Assembly (NCBI RefSeq): GCF_000149955.1
Contig: NC_030994.1
Location: 1,755,776 to 1,819,775, forward strand
Reading direction: 5' to 3'
DNA from: Fusarium oxysporum f. sp. lycopersici 4287
Taxonomy: Eukaryota > Ascomycota > Sordariomycetes > Hypocreales > Nectriaceae
DNA: 64,000 nucleotides
Position numbers and translations under genes: made by a program. Under the pieces are notes generated by a model. The model was not told the DNA's origin, ran no database searches, and saw only the letters and a program-made list of their open reading frames with translations. Shown here one piece after another: positions 34,846 through 45,021 of the stretch. The first letter of the stretch is position 1; each line of letters begins with the position of its first letter.

Positions 34846-37178
34846 ATGGCTGACGCGCCCAACTCTGGCGATGAGCTGTACCCTATCGCCGTCCTTATTG
34901 ACGAGCTGAAGGTATGCTAGATTTGGCGGTGACGCCACGCTCCATCCCAACGCTTCCCCTTCCTGCGTGGTTGTCTTATCGCCAAGAAGCGAACAATTAC
35001 ACGTTCATTACTGACGCTCGATTCCTCTCCAGCACGATGATGTTTTGCTCCGTCTCAACGCCATCCACCGTCTCTCGACCATTGCTCTCGCTCTCGGCGC
35101 TGAACGAACCCGTGAGGAGCTTATCCCCTTCCTCGATGGTCAGTCTTCGATTAGCTCTCCCGCTTACCAATATGCGCTTTAAAAGCAAAGACGTCTCCTA
35201 ACCTTGATACTATGCAGAGTCCGTGGAGGATGAAGATGAGGTCCTTGTTGCCCTGAGCGAGGAGCTTGGCGGCTTTGTCGAGTATGTCGGCGGTTCCCAG
35301 TGGGGTCACGTTCTGCTGTCTCCCCTCGAGAACCTCGCTTCTATCGAGGAGCCCGTCGTTCGCGACAAGGTAAACGAACACGCCGTTTTCTTTAATCGCC
35401 CTTCCTGACGCTGACTGTCAATGCAGGCCGTCGAGTCCCTGAACAAGATTTGCACCGAGCTTTCTTCTCAACAAGTCGAGGAATATTTCATTCCCCTCAC
35501 AATTCGCCTCGCCAAGGCCGATTGGTTCACATCAAAGGTTTCGGGATGCGGCCTCTTCACAACTCCTTATAACAAAGTCTCCCCACCCGTCCAAGAGCAG
35601 CTGCGCCAGCAGTTTGGCCTGCTGGTTCACGATGAGACACCCATGGTCCGTCGCCAGGCTGCCACCAATCTCGCCAAGTTTGTCAAGGAGATGCCCGCCA
35701 CCATCGTTGTCGACGAAATGATACCCCTCTTCCAACACCTCGCGCAAGATGATCAGGATAGCGTCCGATTACTCACAGTCGAGGTTCTCATCTCTATTGC
35801 CGAAGCCGTTCCCCAAGGAGCAACAGGCCAGCCATGGTGTGTTGCTGACAGCTCTACGCAATTTGATAGAGGACAAGAGTTGGAGAGTCCGATACATGAT
35901 CGCAGATCGGTTTGAGAAGGTTCACAATACCTGCCACTTCTTATTGTCGTTGCTGATGCTAATTTTTACAGATTGCTAAGGCGGTAGACGAGGAGGTTGT
36001 TTCTAGAGACCTCGTTCCCGCATTCGTAAAACTTCTCAAGGACAACGAGGCCGAGGTACGAACCGCTATTGCTGGCCAGATTCCCGGCTTCTGTGCTCTT
36101 GTGGATCGTAACGTGCTCCTCAACGACATCATGGGCAGCATTGAGGATCTTGTCTCGGATACATCCCAACATGTCCGTGCTGCGCTTGGTACCCAGATCA
36201 GTGGCCTGGCTCCTATCCTTGGAAAGCAAGAGTACGTCAGTCAGTCTTTGCGAACAGGGCCTCGATTCTAATTTCCCTCTCAGAACTATCGACCACCTTC
36301 TCCCCATGTTCCTCCAGATGCTTAAGGACGAGTTCCCGGAGGTTAGGCTCCACATCATCTCCAAGCTTGAGCTCGTGAACCAAGGTCAGTCGCAGAACTC
36401 ATCATGTATGATATGAAGCTGACGTAATGCAGTCATTGGTATCGACCTCCTCTCACAGTCACTTCTTCCCGCAATTGTACAACTCGCCGAGGATAAGCAA
36501 TGGCGAGTAAGACTTGCGATTATCGAGTACATCCCTCTCCTCGCCAGTCAACTGGGCGTTCAATTCTTCGATGAGAAGCTCAGCAATTTGTGCATGGGCT
36601 GGCTGGGAGATACCGTTTTCTCTATCCGTGAAGCCGCTACTCACAACCTGAAGAAGCTCACTGAGGTCTTTGGTGTTGAGTGGGCAAGCGAAGCTATCAT
36701 CCCCAAGGTTATGGCTATGGGTAACCACCCTAACTACCTTTACAGGATGACCACCTGTTTTGCTATTTCGGTGATTATTGCCCTTTCCTGAAACTGTGAG
36801 CCCAAACTGACTCTTTTACAGACATTGGCGAGCGTTGTGAGCATGGATGTGATTGCCAAGTCGATCCTCCCTATGCTCGACAAGCTGGTCACTGACGATA
36901 TCCCCAACATCCGTTTCAACGTGGCCAAGACATACCGCGTCCTCATCAATGTGCTTCGACGTCTGCCAGACGAGGGTACCCTGTATGATCTGGAGAAGCA
37001 GGGCAGTGAGATCACACCGTCGCCTCGGGGCTCGGAGCTGATCCAACAAAGAGTTGTTCCTAACCTGGAGAAGTTGCAAAAGGACGACGACGTGGATGTG
37101 CGATACTTTGCGACGACAGCAGCTGCCGAGATCTCGGGACCCATTGCTGGCGGGGAGCCTATGAATACATCGCCATAG
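34846..37178 (+). CDS. tpd3: PP2A scaffold (A/PR65) subunit, Tpd3 orthologue, with an apparent 1-nt insertion
   Basis: Eight exons: 34846-34911, 35033-35138, 35218-35369, 35427-35919, 35972-36231, 36284-36384, 36433-36770 and 36822-37178. HEAT repeats run the full length; typical blocks are [57 protein letters not shown] and [13 protein letters not shown]. The scaffold holds the PP2A catalytic and B regulatory subunits. In exon 4 the frame breaks at a CCCC run (35811-35814). One extra C separates AEAVP from [18 protein letters not shown], and removing it restores both the family sequence and the phase of the next splice, giving 623 residues. As it stands the frame would run to a stop near 35915. 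A homopolymer error is likeliest. Confidence 0.92.
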
Positions 37179-37642
37179 ATGAGAGACGTAATGAAGCAAT
37201 AATCATTGTCGAGACAGATTTTGTCTGCTTTTTGTTTTGTCCCGTCCATATCGCTACAGAAAGAGAGAAAGACAAACAGAAGCTATGAAGTCGTACGTTG
37301 CATAGTAGAAGCTACTAGTTGGAGCTGGACATTGCTGCGCTGAGTTGAGTCAAGATGAGAAAGGGGAATGTTCTGCAAAATATGCGATACACAAAAGCTT
37401 GATGCGGAGCCTCTGAAAGGGGTAAGGAGACGGACTCAGATGAAGCTTTGGGATCACGAAAATGGGGAGGAGTCCAAGAGGGATAGTCCAAGCATTGACA
37501 CGAGTCCAAATACCATTGTATGATACAACAAGAGCTCTCAGAGGTGAATGATATTGACTGTTTAGAATAGGTGCTGGAGCCAGCACAGAGTGATGATGGG
37601 TATCTTTTTTTTGTTCTTCAAACTACACTGCATCTATATCTT
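37179..37642. other. Intergenic region between convergent genes
   Basis: 464 bp of presumed 3' UTR lie between the PP2A scaffold gene and the EFM4-like gene. No gene or RNA was seen. Confidence 0.5.
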
Positions 37643-38450
37643 TTATACCCTGCGGAAGCAGAGCGTACTGATTGTTTGGCCTTTGTGGCCTCCAAAGCTG
37701 AAGGAACGATATTCAACTCTGCCAACGACTTGGAACCCTTCTTCGCTGGTCTTTTCGAACCAGCCTCTCAACTCCGTCTCGGTCCAGTTGCAGCTTGTCA
37801 CCAAGAAGACGCCACCCTTTCGAACAAGGGGTAACACTCGCTCTCGATAACATTCACATAGCCGTCGTCCTTGGGCATCTTTCTCGTCGCTTAGAGAGAT
37901 GGCATCGAAGGTACCCTTGTCCAGTACCACATCCCAGCCCTCGGTCTGCTCGCCGTTGAGGACAGGGCTGTATGGTCCAGCTATAAGATCCCACTCTTCG
38001 AATTCGACAGGCTTCTCAAGGTCGTCTTTTGTGGTGGCAATTTGTCTCGCGAGTGCAATGCTTTGGGGGCTGTAGTCCACGCCAAGAGCTCGTGCAGACC
38101 AATCCTCTTCGCGCAGGGAGAAGAGAAGAGAACCGTTGCCGCAGCCAAGATCGAGAAAGGTGGTGGTGTCGTGGGAGAGGACAGGCGAGTCTGGGTCAGA
38201 GGGGTCAAGCAGACCGTCTAGGAACTCAAGGATCTTTGCTTCAGCATCTGAATCGTCAAACCAAACAGTTCCGATGTCGGAGGGATCAGCGGTGTGGTTT
38301 GTTATCTCATTCGTGTAAAGGTCATCCCAGCTGTAGGGGCAGAGTGTTAGTTGCAGTTCGAAAGAGACAGGCGAAGGGAGATGGTAGGTACTATTGTTTT
38401 GTGCCAAGCTTTGACGGCTCAAGGTGCTGGGGCTTTTCGTTTGAGGACAT
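37643..38450 (-). CDS. efm4: EFM4/See1-type protein-lysine methyltransferase
   Basis: Exon 1 is 38450-38392, a 61-nt intron lies at 38391-38331 (CTAACAC branch, CTACAG acceptor), and exon 2 is 38330-37643, giving 248 residues. The class I methyltransferase fold is marked by motif I DLGCGNGSLLFSL, an acidic post-I segment GVDYSPQSI, and the EFM4/METTL10 signature VLDKGTFDAISL. The N-terminus has LGTKQYWDDLYTNE, also typical. In yeast this enzyme methylates a lysine of translation elongation factor eEF1A in the cytosol. The substrate here is inferred from the family. The gene is convergent with the PP2A scaffold gene. Confidence 0.9.
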
Positions 38451-39421
38451 TGTGGAAGAGTTGTTTTGGGCTTCGAGAGGAATGAAGCTATTCAGGATCT
38501 TTTGATCCATTGACATTAACAATGACAATGATGGTATATTTTGTGGTGGGGGTATCGAAGAAATGTCCAAAAGGAGCAGGCGGTGAAGGTGGGGTAATTC
38601 TTCATGTGCTACCTTAAGGTACAGGCGCAGGTACCTTCTCAGAAACCTGAAAGTGTAACGTATAGACTATAGGAGATGTCCATGATAGATTTAGGTAAGG
38701 TAGTGTTCATACACACCGAGTCAAGGCATTCAAAATCCATCAAACATGTCACAAATTCTCTCAGAAGAGTTTTAGTAGTAGGGCAGAACCTGAGAACTAA
38801 AGTTCTTGCGGACACTTCTTAAGTATAAATCTCATACCTTGAGGATATAGAGACTAGTCATATACAGGCAGACAGACGTTGCTGATGAATTTGATAGAGT
38901 TGGTTGATCACCAGGTACTGTAGATTGGTTCTAGCATGGCGTCAAGCTCTTGAGATGTAATGGATCCCCTCAACTACCCATTGTCAGGTACTTCTGGAAC
39001 GCAACATGTGCAACAATGTGTATACCTGCCGCAACAGCTTCAACAGCAATCCCACAACCCAAGCAGATCAAATCCGATGGATCGTGTAGACGAGCAGGCC
39101 TATCCCTACTCTGGCCTTGGAGGACCACATGATCCTTTTCCGTCCATGAGAGAGGGATGACCGATAGCCGTCCCTGTATGAGTATTTATCATTCGATCAT
39201 CATGATCATGAATACCTTATTCCTGATATCAACCGCACCGCAAAATCATGCAAGTTTCCAAACACCAGGCCCCGTATAAGTTAAAAGTTCGTTCGTCTTG
39301 TCGCGACGATGGTTATCACTCGTCCAATCAATTACCGGACGAGTAACGTAACAGCAAAGCCCCATAAGCAATATGTGTGTATGTATGAATGTGAGAAACA
39401 GAACCATAAATCAAGCCGAGC
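38451..39421. other. Intergenic region between efm4 and tif6
   Basis: Both flanking genes run leftward, so this holds the efm4 promoter and tif6 3' end. A small Gln-rich ORF on the plus strand (38960-39160) is listed separately. Confidence 0.45.
38960..39160 (+). CDS. Candidate small Gln/Pro-rich ORF (66 residues)
   Basis: ATG 38960 opens 66 codons (MDPLNYPLSGTSGTQHVQQ at the start), rich in Gln, Pro, Ser and Gly, with a plausible coding composition. There is no domain or membrane segment. It could be a small gene, one exon of an unseen gene, or chance. No partner exon with good splice sites was found. Confidence 0.3.
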   Translation: MDPLNYPLSGTSGTQHVQQCVYLPQQLQQQSHNPSRSNPMDRVDEQAYPYSGLGGPHDPFPSMREG

Positions 39422-40387
39422 TTAGTAGAAAGACTCGACCATGGTGTCCTTCATGCTCGTGTTGATGTTGCTGGGGCCCTGGCCCTCGCCGAGACGGAAC
39501 ACACTCTCGATAACGCTGAGCTCAGTGGCAGTTGTGTCGAGACCAGTCACGGCGAGCCAGTCGTTGACGACCATTCCAGCGCCAACAACGTTAGAACCAC
39601 GGTTGACACTACCGGCGACGAGAGGAACCTGAAGCAAGCTGGACAATTCGTCCTGATCTTGGATAGGAGTCTTGGGATGCACGAGACCACCCTGGTTAGA
39701 CAAGCTCATGTAGCTGCCCACCAGGACATTGTCTGCGACAGTCTGACGGAACACTTCCACGCCGAGGACATCTGCAATAATCTCTTCTGTTTCACGTTCC
39801 AAATCAGGGTGCACGAGAGCGATGTGATCGTTTGTGACGATGACGTTTCCGAGAGCTGACAAGCGCTCCTCGATACGCTGGATACGGACTGAATCGGGAA
39901 GCGAATTTCTCAAGTGCTGCAGCTCCTGGTCGGTTGTGGTTGTGGGAACGAGAAGACCCTTACGGTTGCCAGCGGTCATACGGCCAATGATACGGGTACC
40001 AGCGATTGTGGTTCGCACAGTAGGAATGATATCTTGGAGTTCGGCTTCAAAGACACTGCAAGATGTCAGCATGAAACTCGTCGTCAAAGATGGGTGAGAG
40101 GGCTTTACCTGTAGAAGTTCTCACTGGCACCGAGAGCCACGAGGGCGTAAGAGTTGGTCAAGGTGGAAAAGACACCGACCCTGGAGATTTCAGGTTAGCA
40201 TAGAGTTCTGATCTTTCAATCTCATACCATTGTACAGCAAGGCATATCGTCCATATAGATGGATATGCGCCGCATAAGAAAAGGCGGGGGCGGGGTTCTT
40301 GAGGCACAGGGAGCTTCAATCGCCAGAAGAAAAGACAACAAAGATGACATACTCGTTGGAGTTCTCAAATTGAGCGCGGACGGCCAT
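39422..40387 (-). CDS. tif6: Translation initiation factor 6 (eIF6/Tif6)
   Basis: Exons are 40387-40353, 40180-40109 and 40055-39422, giving 246 residues, almost the same as yeast Tif6 (245). The start is [19 protein letters not shown]. The five-bladed pentein fold is indicated by the repeats [48 protein letters not shown] and [19 protein letters not shown]. eIF6 binds the 60S subunit, is needed for its maturation, and blocks premature joining to 40S. Introns are 172 and 53 nt. A T12 tract lies just over 100 bp upstream of the ATG (about 40490-40502), likely in the promoter or leader. Confidence 0.97.
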
Positions 40388-41393
40388 GATTGCTGAAGTG
40401 TTCTGGGTCGTGCAAGTCGTAGAGTCTATAATTTTGGAGGTTTGGTGTAGTTGAAGATTGAAGTTATCGCAGAGTGGATGCTCGTCGTAGGTTTTTTTTT
40501 TCCTTCGTCTGGTTGGTTTTGCTTTCTTGCCCCTCCTTCTTCTGTTTTTTTGGGGCGGGGGAGCTCTCGCCGCTATTTATGTAATGCGGTTTCTGGATCA
40601 GATAGTGGAGCTCAGGCAGTCAGCAACTAAAAGTTGTCACTAAAATTGCTCTCAGCACGTCTGAAAACAGTAATGAGCCTGATGACTCACTGAAGCAAAT
40701 TGCTAAGGAACCTCGCCACTATGGATTGAGCGGGTAAGATGAAAGGGACCCTGCTTAAATCAACAAGGTATATGGATATTTGTTACATGTGGGATGACTC
40801 CTTTGAAAGGAAATGACTCCTTGGCCGTTCATTAAGCAACTTCCAGAAGTTAGGTACCTTATCCCAAGGATCTATCAACCTCGTAGAATTCAGCCCTAGG
40901 TAGGTCCTTAGCACGTAGCTTGGACCCTTCGACTCATCTCGCATCAAGTCCAAATACGGTAAGTGATTATATCATCCATCCTGCTCCAGGTCAAGCACCT
41001 TCATCATACTCAAATAACGTGATTCGGAGCCTTTTCATGACTCTAAACTTAATTTGTATATGCAGCCAGATGCCAAAAGGGAAATCCTTGTCGCATCATG
41101 AACTGCTCGTCTCATGGTAACATGTATTTACACAGAACAAAATAAGGGTCCGCATCCAGTATCCCTAAAAAAAAAAAAAAACCATCATCATGCCGTTCGT
41201 GATCCTTTGTCCCATCTTGCCCTGTTCGGGTCATGTTGCCACAAACCCTTATGACCTCCCAGTCAACTCTCGGGCCCTCATTCTCTCTCCGGATATCTAC
41301 TGTCGCCTCGCCATTCACCCAACGCATGGCGCTCATTTCTCGCTTCCCTGAGCTTCATCGTAATAGAGTTATCAATACTCAAAGTACTTGTCC
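40388..41393. other. Intergenic region upstream of tif6
   Basis: About 1 kb holds the tif6 promoter (T-rich tract near 40490) and the 3' end of the Gln-rich gene. An A14 tract lies at about 41166-41180. No gene was seen. Confidence 0.5.
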
Positions 41394-44300
41394 TCACAAA
41401 GTCCAGACAGGCGCCTTCATCAGAACTTGTCTTCCTCGTACTTCCAACGCCATAAATCCTGCGAATCGCACCCTGTTCGAGTCCTTCGGCAGGGCCGCTA
41501 CAAAAGTGTCCTTGTCAGCATCCTTCCTTGCGCTCTTTGAAGCATCGTTACCCTCCCCGCTCTCGGGCGGGGCTGCATTATTCAACGTACCAGTCTTAGC
41601 TTTGCCGCTCTTTTCATCGTCGCCGTCCTTGTCGTCGCCCTCTCCCTCTCCCTTCTGAGCCTCCAAGACTGGCAAGGCCGCCTTTTCAACTTCCATTACA
41701 TGCGGCTGGACGATCTCTCCAGGTAACGGGTAGGTAATGGCCACATCCCGACTCTCCAGGGGGAGGTTGGCTGCAATGCCCACCGCAAGCTCCACGATCA
41801 TCGATGCGCTACCATCCACGCCAGGTGGTGGCGGGTTGCAAAGGAACTGGTAAAGACAGCTTGTCAGGGATGCCGTTGACTTGGCGATAAATGCATTGCG
41901 ATTATCGTTCGCAGCTGGTGAGTTAAGCTGTCGGTGCAAACCGTCCAATGATGTCATCCGCCAGCTCACAATCTTGTTCGTCAGGGCGTCGAACTCTTCC
42001 TGACTAGTCAAAGTATGCGTGTTGCTTCGAATGCCCAGCTCAATCTCCTTGAGAGATTGGCTCAGCTGCGCATCCAGTCCAGGGTGAAAACACTTGTTGA
42101 ACACCTCCTCCATGATCCAGCGTGAGATGACAGCGCGTCCAATAGCTGTCATCTCAGCCTTTCCCGTCTTGAGTGCTTCTGTGCTGACATACTTGTCAAG
42201 CCATTGCGGCACGCACCGCCAATCTTTTCGAATGTTGAACGAAAGGTTGTTAATGGCACCATTGAGTCGGTTGAATCGTGTCGAGTATTCACTGTCATCG
42301 AGAGCGGTACGCGATTGCGACATGCGCTGGTTGGCGACTGCATTCTGGAGGTGCACGATTTGACCATTGAGCGCCTCAATCTGTCCCTTGCCATCAAAGT
42401 AGAGTCTCTTGACGTTCTTGTACTTAGTTACTGCAAACAATCAGTATGCTGTACTCACTGCGCCTAGGCAGAGATTCTTCCGGTCTGTACTTACACAGGT
42501 CCTTGAAAGACTTGTCATTTTCGCCAGCCTCGGCGGGGACTGCAGATACTGGCTGGGGGCTGTCCCTTCCTTGATCCACGGTTTGACCCTCATACGGAGA
42601 TGGGCGATCGCCACGGTAGGCCGGTGAGTTGCCAGCCGACTGTGGCGGCACGGGAGGCAGCGGGTTCATGTTGTTCATAGAGTTGGCGGGACGGTAAGTG
42701 GGGGGCGGGCCACCGGGGACATCGGCCTGCCCACGCAATTTATCGGAGTCAGGACGGCGCGCGGATGGAGGTCCTCCGGTCGGTGGTGCCATACCGGGTT
42801 GCTGCGGTTGGGTAGTTGTTTGTTGAGCAGGAGGAAGGCTCGGGGTTGAACCTTGATTCTGTATATACAGGGCGTGGTTCACAGCGGGAGAGTTGGTTGC
42901 TGATTGCAGTTTGGCCGAACGCTGGTCCGAGTCGGCGATGGGCGATTCATGCGAGAACTGATAGAATTGTTTTCAGGGTTCTGAAAATGTGGCGCTGGCG
43001 CCCAAGTGTGCGGGAGCTGAATCCTAAGAACTCCCACCTTGATTACACACCACTGGTGATAATTGGCCTCGCTCGCTGAGAGGTATGAAAAACCCGAAAA
43101 GTGTTGTACAGAAAGGCCCAGTGCCAAGACTCTGTCTAAAAGTTGATTGTTGCTGGTCGTACACGTTCGTCTCGTAACCGCTTTGTGGTTGTTGGTCCTC
43201 CGTATGTACCTGAATGTGGGTTTGCGGCTGCTGTTGGTGCTGCTGCTGCTGCTGTAGCGGGGCCTGGCTCTGGTTCTGGTGATAGGCGGCGTCCTCGTAA
43301 GGCTGTTGCTGCTGCTGATGTTGCTGTTGGTCTACTTCACCAGAAACTTGGCGAATGGTGTTGTGGAGCGAAATTCGTGAAGTCTGTGAAGGTGATGACT
43401 TGTTAGATTGATGCGCGGTATAGTGTTCATTGATATCGTCGAGACCTTGGCGAGACGAAAGCTGGGGTAAGGGGGAGCGTTGACCCTCAGGGAGCTGCTG
43501 GACCTGCTGAGGAGCTCAGCTTGAGCTGGCGGACACGGCGAGGGCGGCTAACGCCAATGGCACGGCACGGTAGCCAGAATTAACGACTAGGGCTTGGGCT
43601 TGGGCTTGGGCTAGAGATGATGAGAGGAGATTGGGTCAAGTTCTGGACTGGGCTTGACGGCTGTGGCTGGCGGAGTGCTATGCCGAGTAACAGGTAGAGC
43701 AGAGAGGTAGGCGGAGTGAGATTGGGAGTGAGATTGGGTGTTGGGCTGGGCTGAGAGAGGGGAAGAGACAAGTGAACAAACAAGATAGGAAGACTGGGGA
43801 TTCAAGTTCACAACTGGTAAGGAGTAGAACTAGGGGAACAAGAAAAACAAGGAACGATTCAGAAGAGAAAGGCGGTGGATTGCTCACCCGCTTGGAAGGC
43901 CGACGTGCAAGGCCGCCAGTATTATCGTAGGATTGGTTGTTATTGTGGCCGATGCTTATGCTATGGTGGTGCTGGCCGTCAGACGCCCCACGATTGGACC
44001 CAGAAAATATGCCCTTAATCAATTTTCGAGTCGAGCGCTTCTCAGCAGGAGCTGTTTGCTGTTGTGCTTGTGCCTGTGCTTGTGCCTGTGCTTGTGCCTG
44101 TGCTTGCTGCTGCTGCTGTTGCTGCTGTTGTAGCTGCTGGGGTGGAATTTGGCCGTAACGGTTCAGGTCCTCTACGGATGAGGTCTGGAAGTTGTAAGGC
44201 GTGGCAGCGCTATAACGGATACTCTGCGAACGGCCCAGGCCCGCGTCGTTAAATTCGCTCTGTTGCTGATGAGGATCAAATGCGACGTTAGAAAGGTTGG

Positions 44301-44955
44301 AACTCTGCTGCTGCTGTAATGAAGGAGGATGTTGATTAATGTTAGCACCGGTTGTGCTACTGGCGGCTGAAGGCGAGCTATAGGGATGCGGCGGGGGAGG
44401 GGCGCCAGCGGAGGCGGAGGAGGGGGAGGGCAGTAACGGTAGAGAACCTTGAGGCTGCTGCTGGGGATGTTGGAGATGTAACGGCGGCTGTTGATTCTGC
44501 AGGTAGTGAGAGGGGGGAGGCGGCTGTTGTGAATCAAAGGACTCGCTCGAGCTGAAGGCGGTATTATGGGACGAGGACAAGGCTGAATGGGGGTTTATGC
44601 TGGAAGGATTGTTGGCGCTCGCATTAGCACTGGCAGCGTTGGCATTGGCACCGACCGAGTGCGACTGGCCGAAGTGGGCGCCGTGGGAGGCTGAGTCTGC
44701 CTCGTCAAGGAGTTGCTGGTGCTGCTGAACTTGATAGTGTTGATCCTGCTGGATCTGCTGCTGTTGTTGGAGCTGCTGAGCCTGGTGGCTTGGTTGACGC
44801 TGGTGGCCTGCCGCTTGAGGTGTCGCAGCACTACCGCCTGTCGGAGTCTGGCTGTTGTTCGTCGGGGTTGAAGCCGCAGGCGTCTTGGACGAGTTTCGCG
44901 GCTCACCGAGCGCATGCGATGACCGGTTGCTGTGCTTGCCGAGGAAGTTCCTCAT
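41394..44955 (-). CDS. Conserved fungal protein with long polyQ/(AQ)n N-terminus
   Basis: The simplest model has exons 44955-43888, 43506-43210, 42957-42495 and 42430-41394, giving 954 residues with all splice phases consistent. Residues 1-600 or so are disordered and rich in Gln, Ser, Pro and Asn, with a Q9 run followed by eight AQ dipeptides. The last 350 residues look folded: TKYKNVKRLYFDGKGQIEAL and LQNAVANQRMSQSRTALDDS suggest a coiled coil, then NIRKDWRCVPQWL and MIVELAVGIAANLPLESRDV. I recognise these as conserved among filamentous fungi but know no function. The frame is open upstream of ATG 44955 to about 45060 without another ATG. The second intron (252 nt) contains coding-like sequence, so an exon may be missing. 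The first intron is unusually long (381 nt). Confidence 0.7.
43590..43612. repeat. (GGGCTT)n short tandem repeat
   Basis: Nearly four copies of GGGCTT lie inside the long first intron of the Gln-rich gene. On the coding strand these read AAGCCC. Confidence 0.8.
44062..44143. repeat. Trinucleotide/hexanucleotide repeat coding for Q and AQ runs
   Basis: On the coding (minus) strand this is a CAG/CAA run followed by CAGGCA/CAAGCA repeats, encoding about nine Gln and then alternating Ala-Gln. It lies in exon 1 of the Gln-rich gene. It is prone to length change by slippage. Confidence 0.85.
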
Positions 44956-45021
44956 ACTGCGATTGCGATTGTCGTTGCGGACGGCAGATGAGGAGGGAGT
45001 TCGGAGGAGGTAATCGCGCAC

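Noticed and set aside
35421..35915. Short 164-residue PP2A-like product as a separate gene
   Set aside because: It ends only because of the extra C at 35811-35814; the family sequence continues in the next frame.
41233..41658. 141-codon plus-strand frame
   Set aside because: It overlaps the conserved 3' exon of the Gln-rich gene on the other strand, so it is a shadow ORF.
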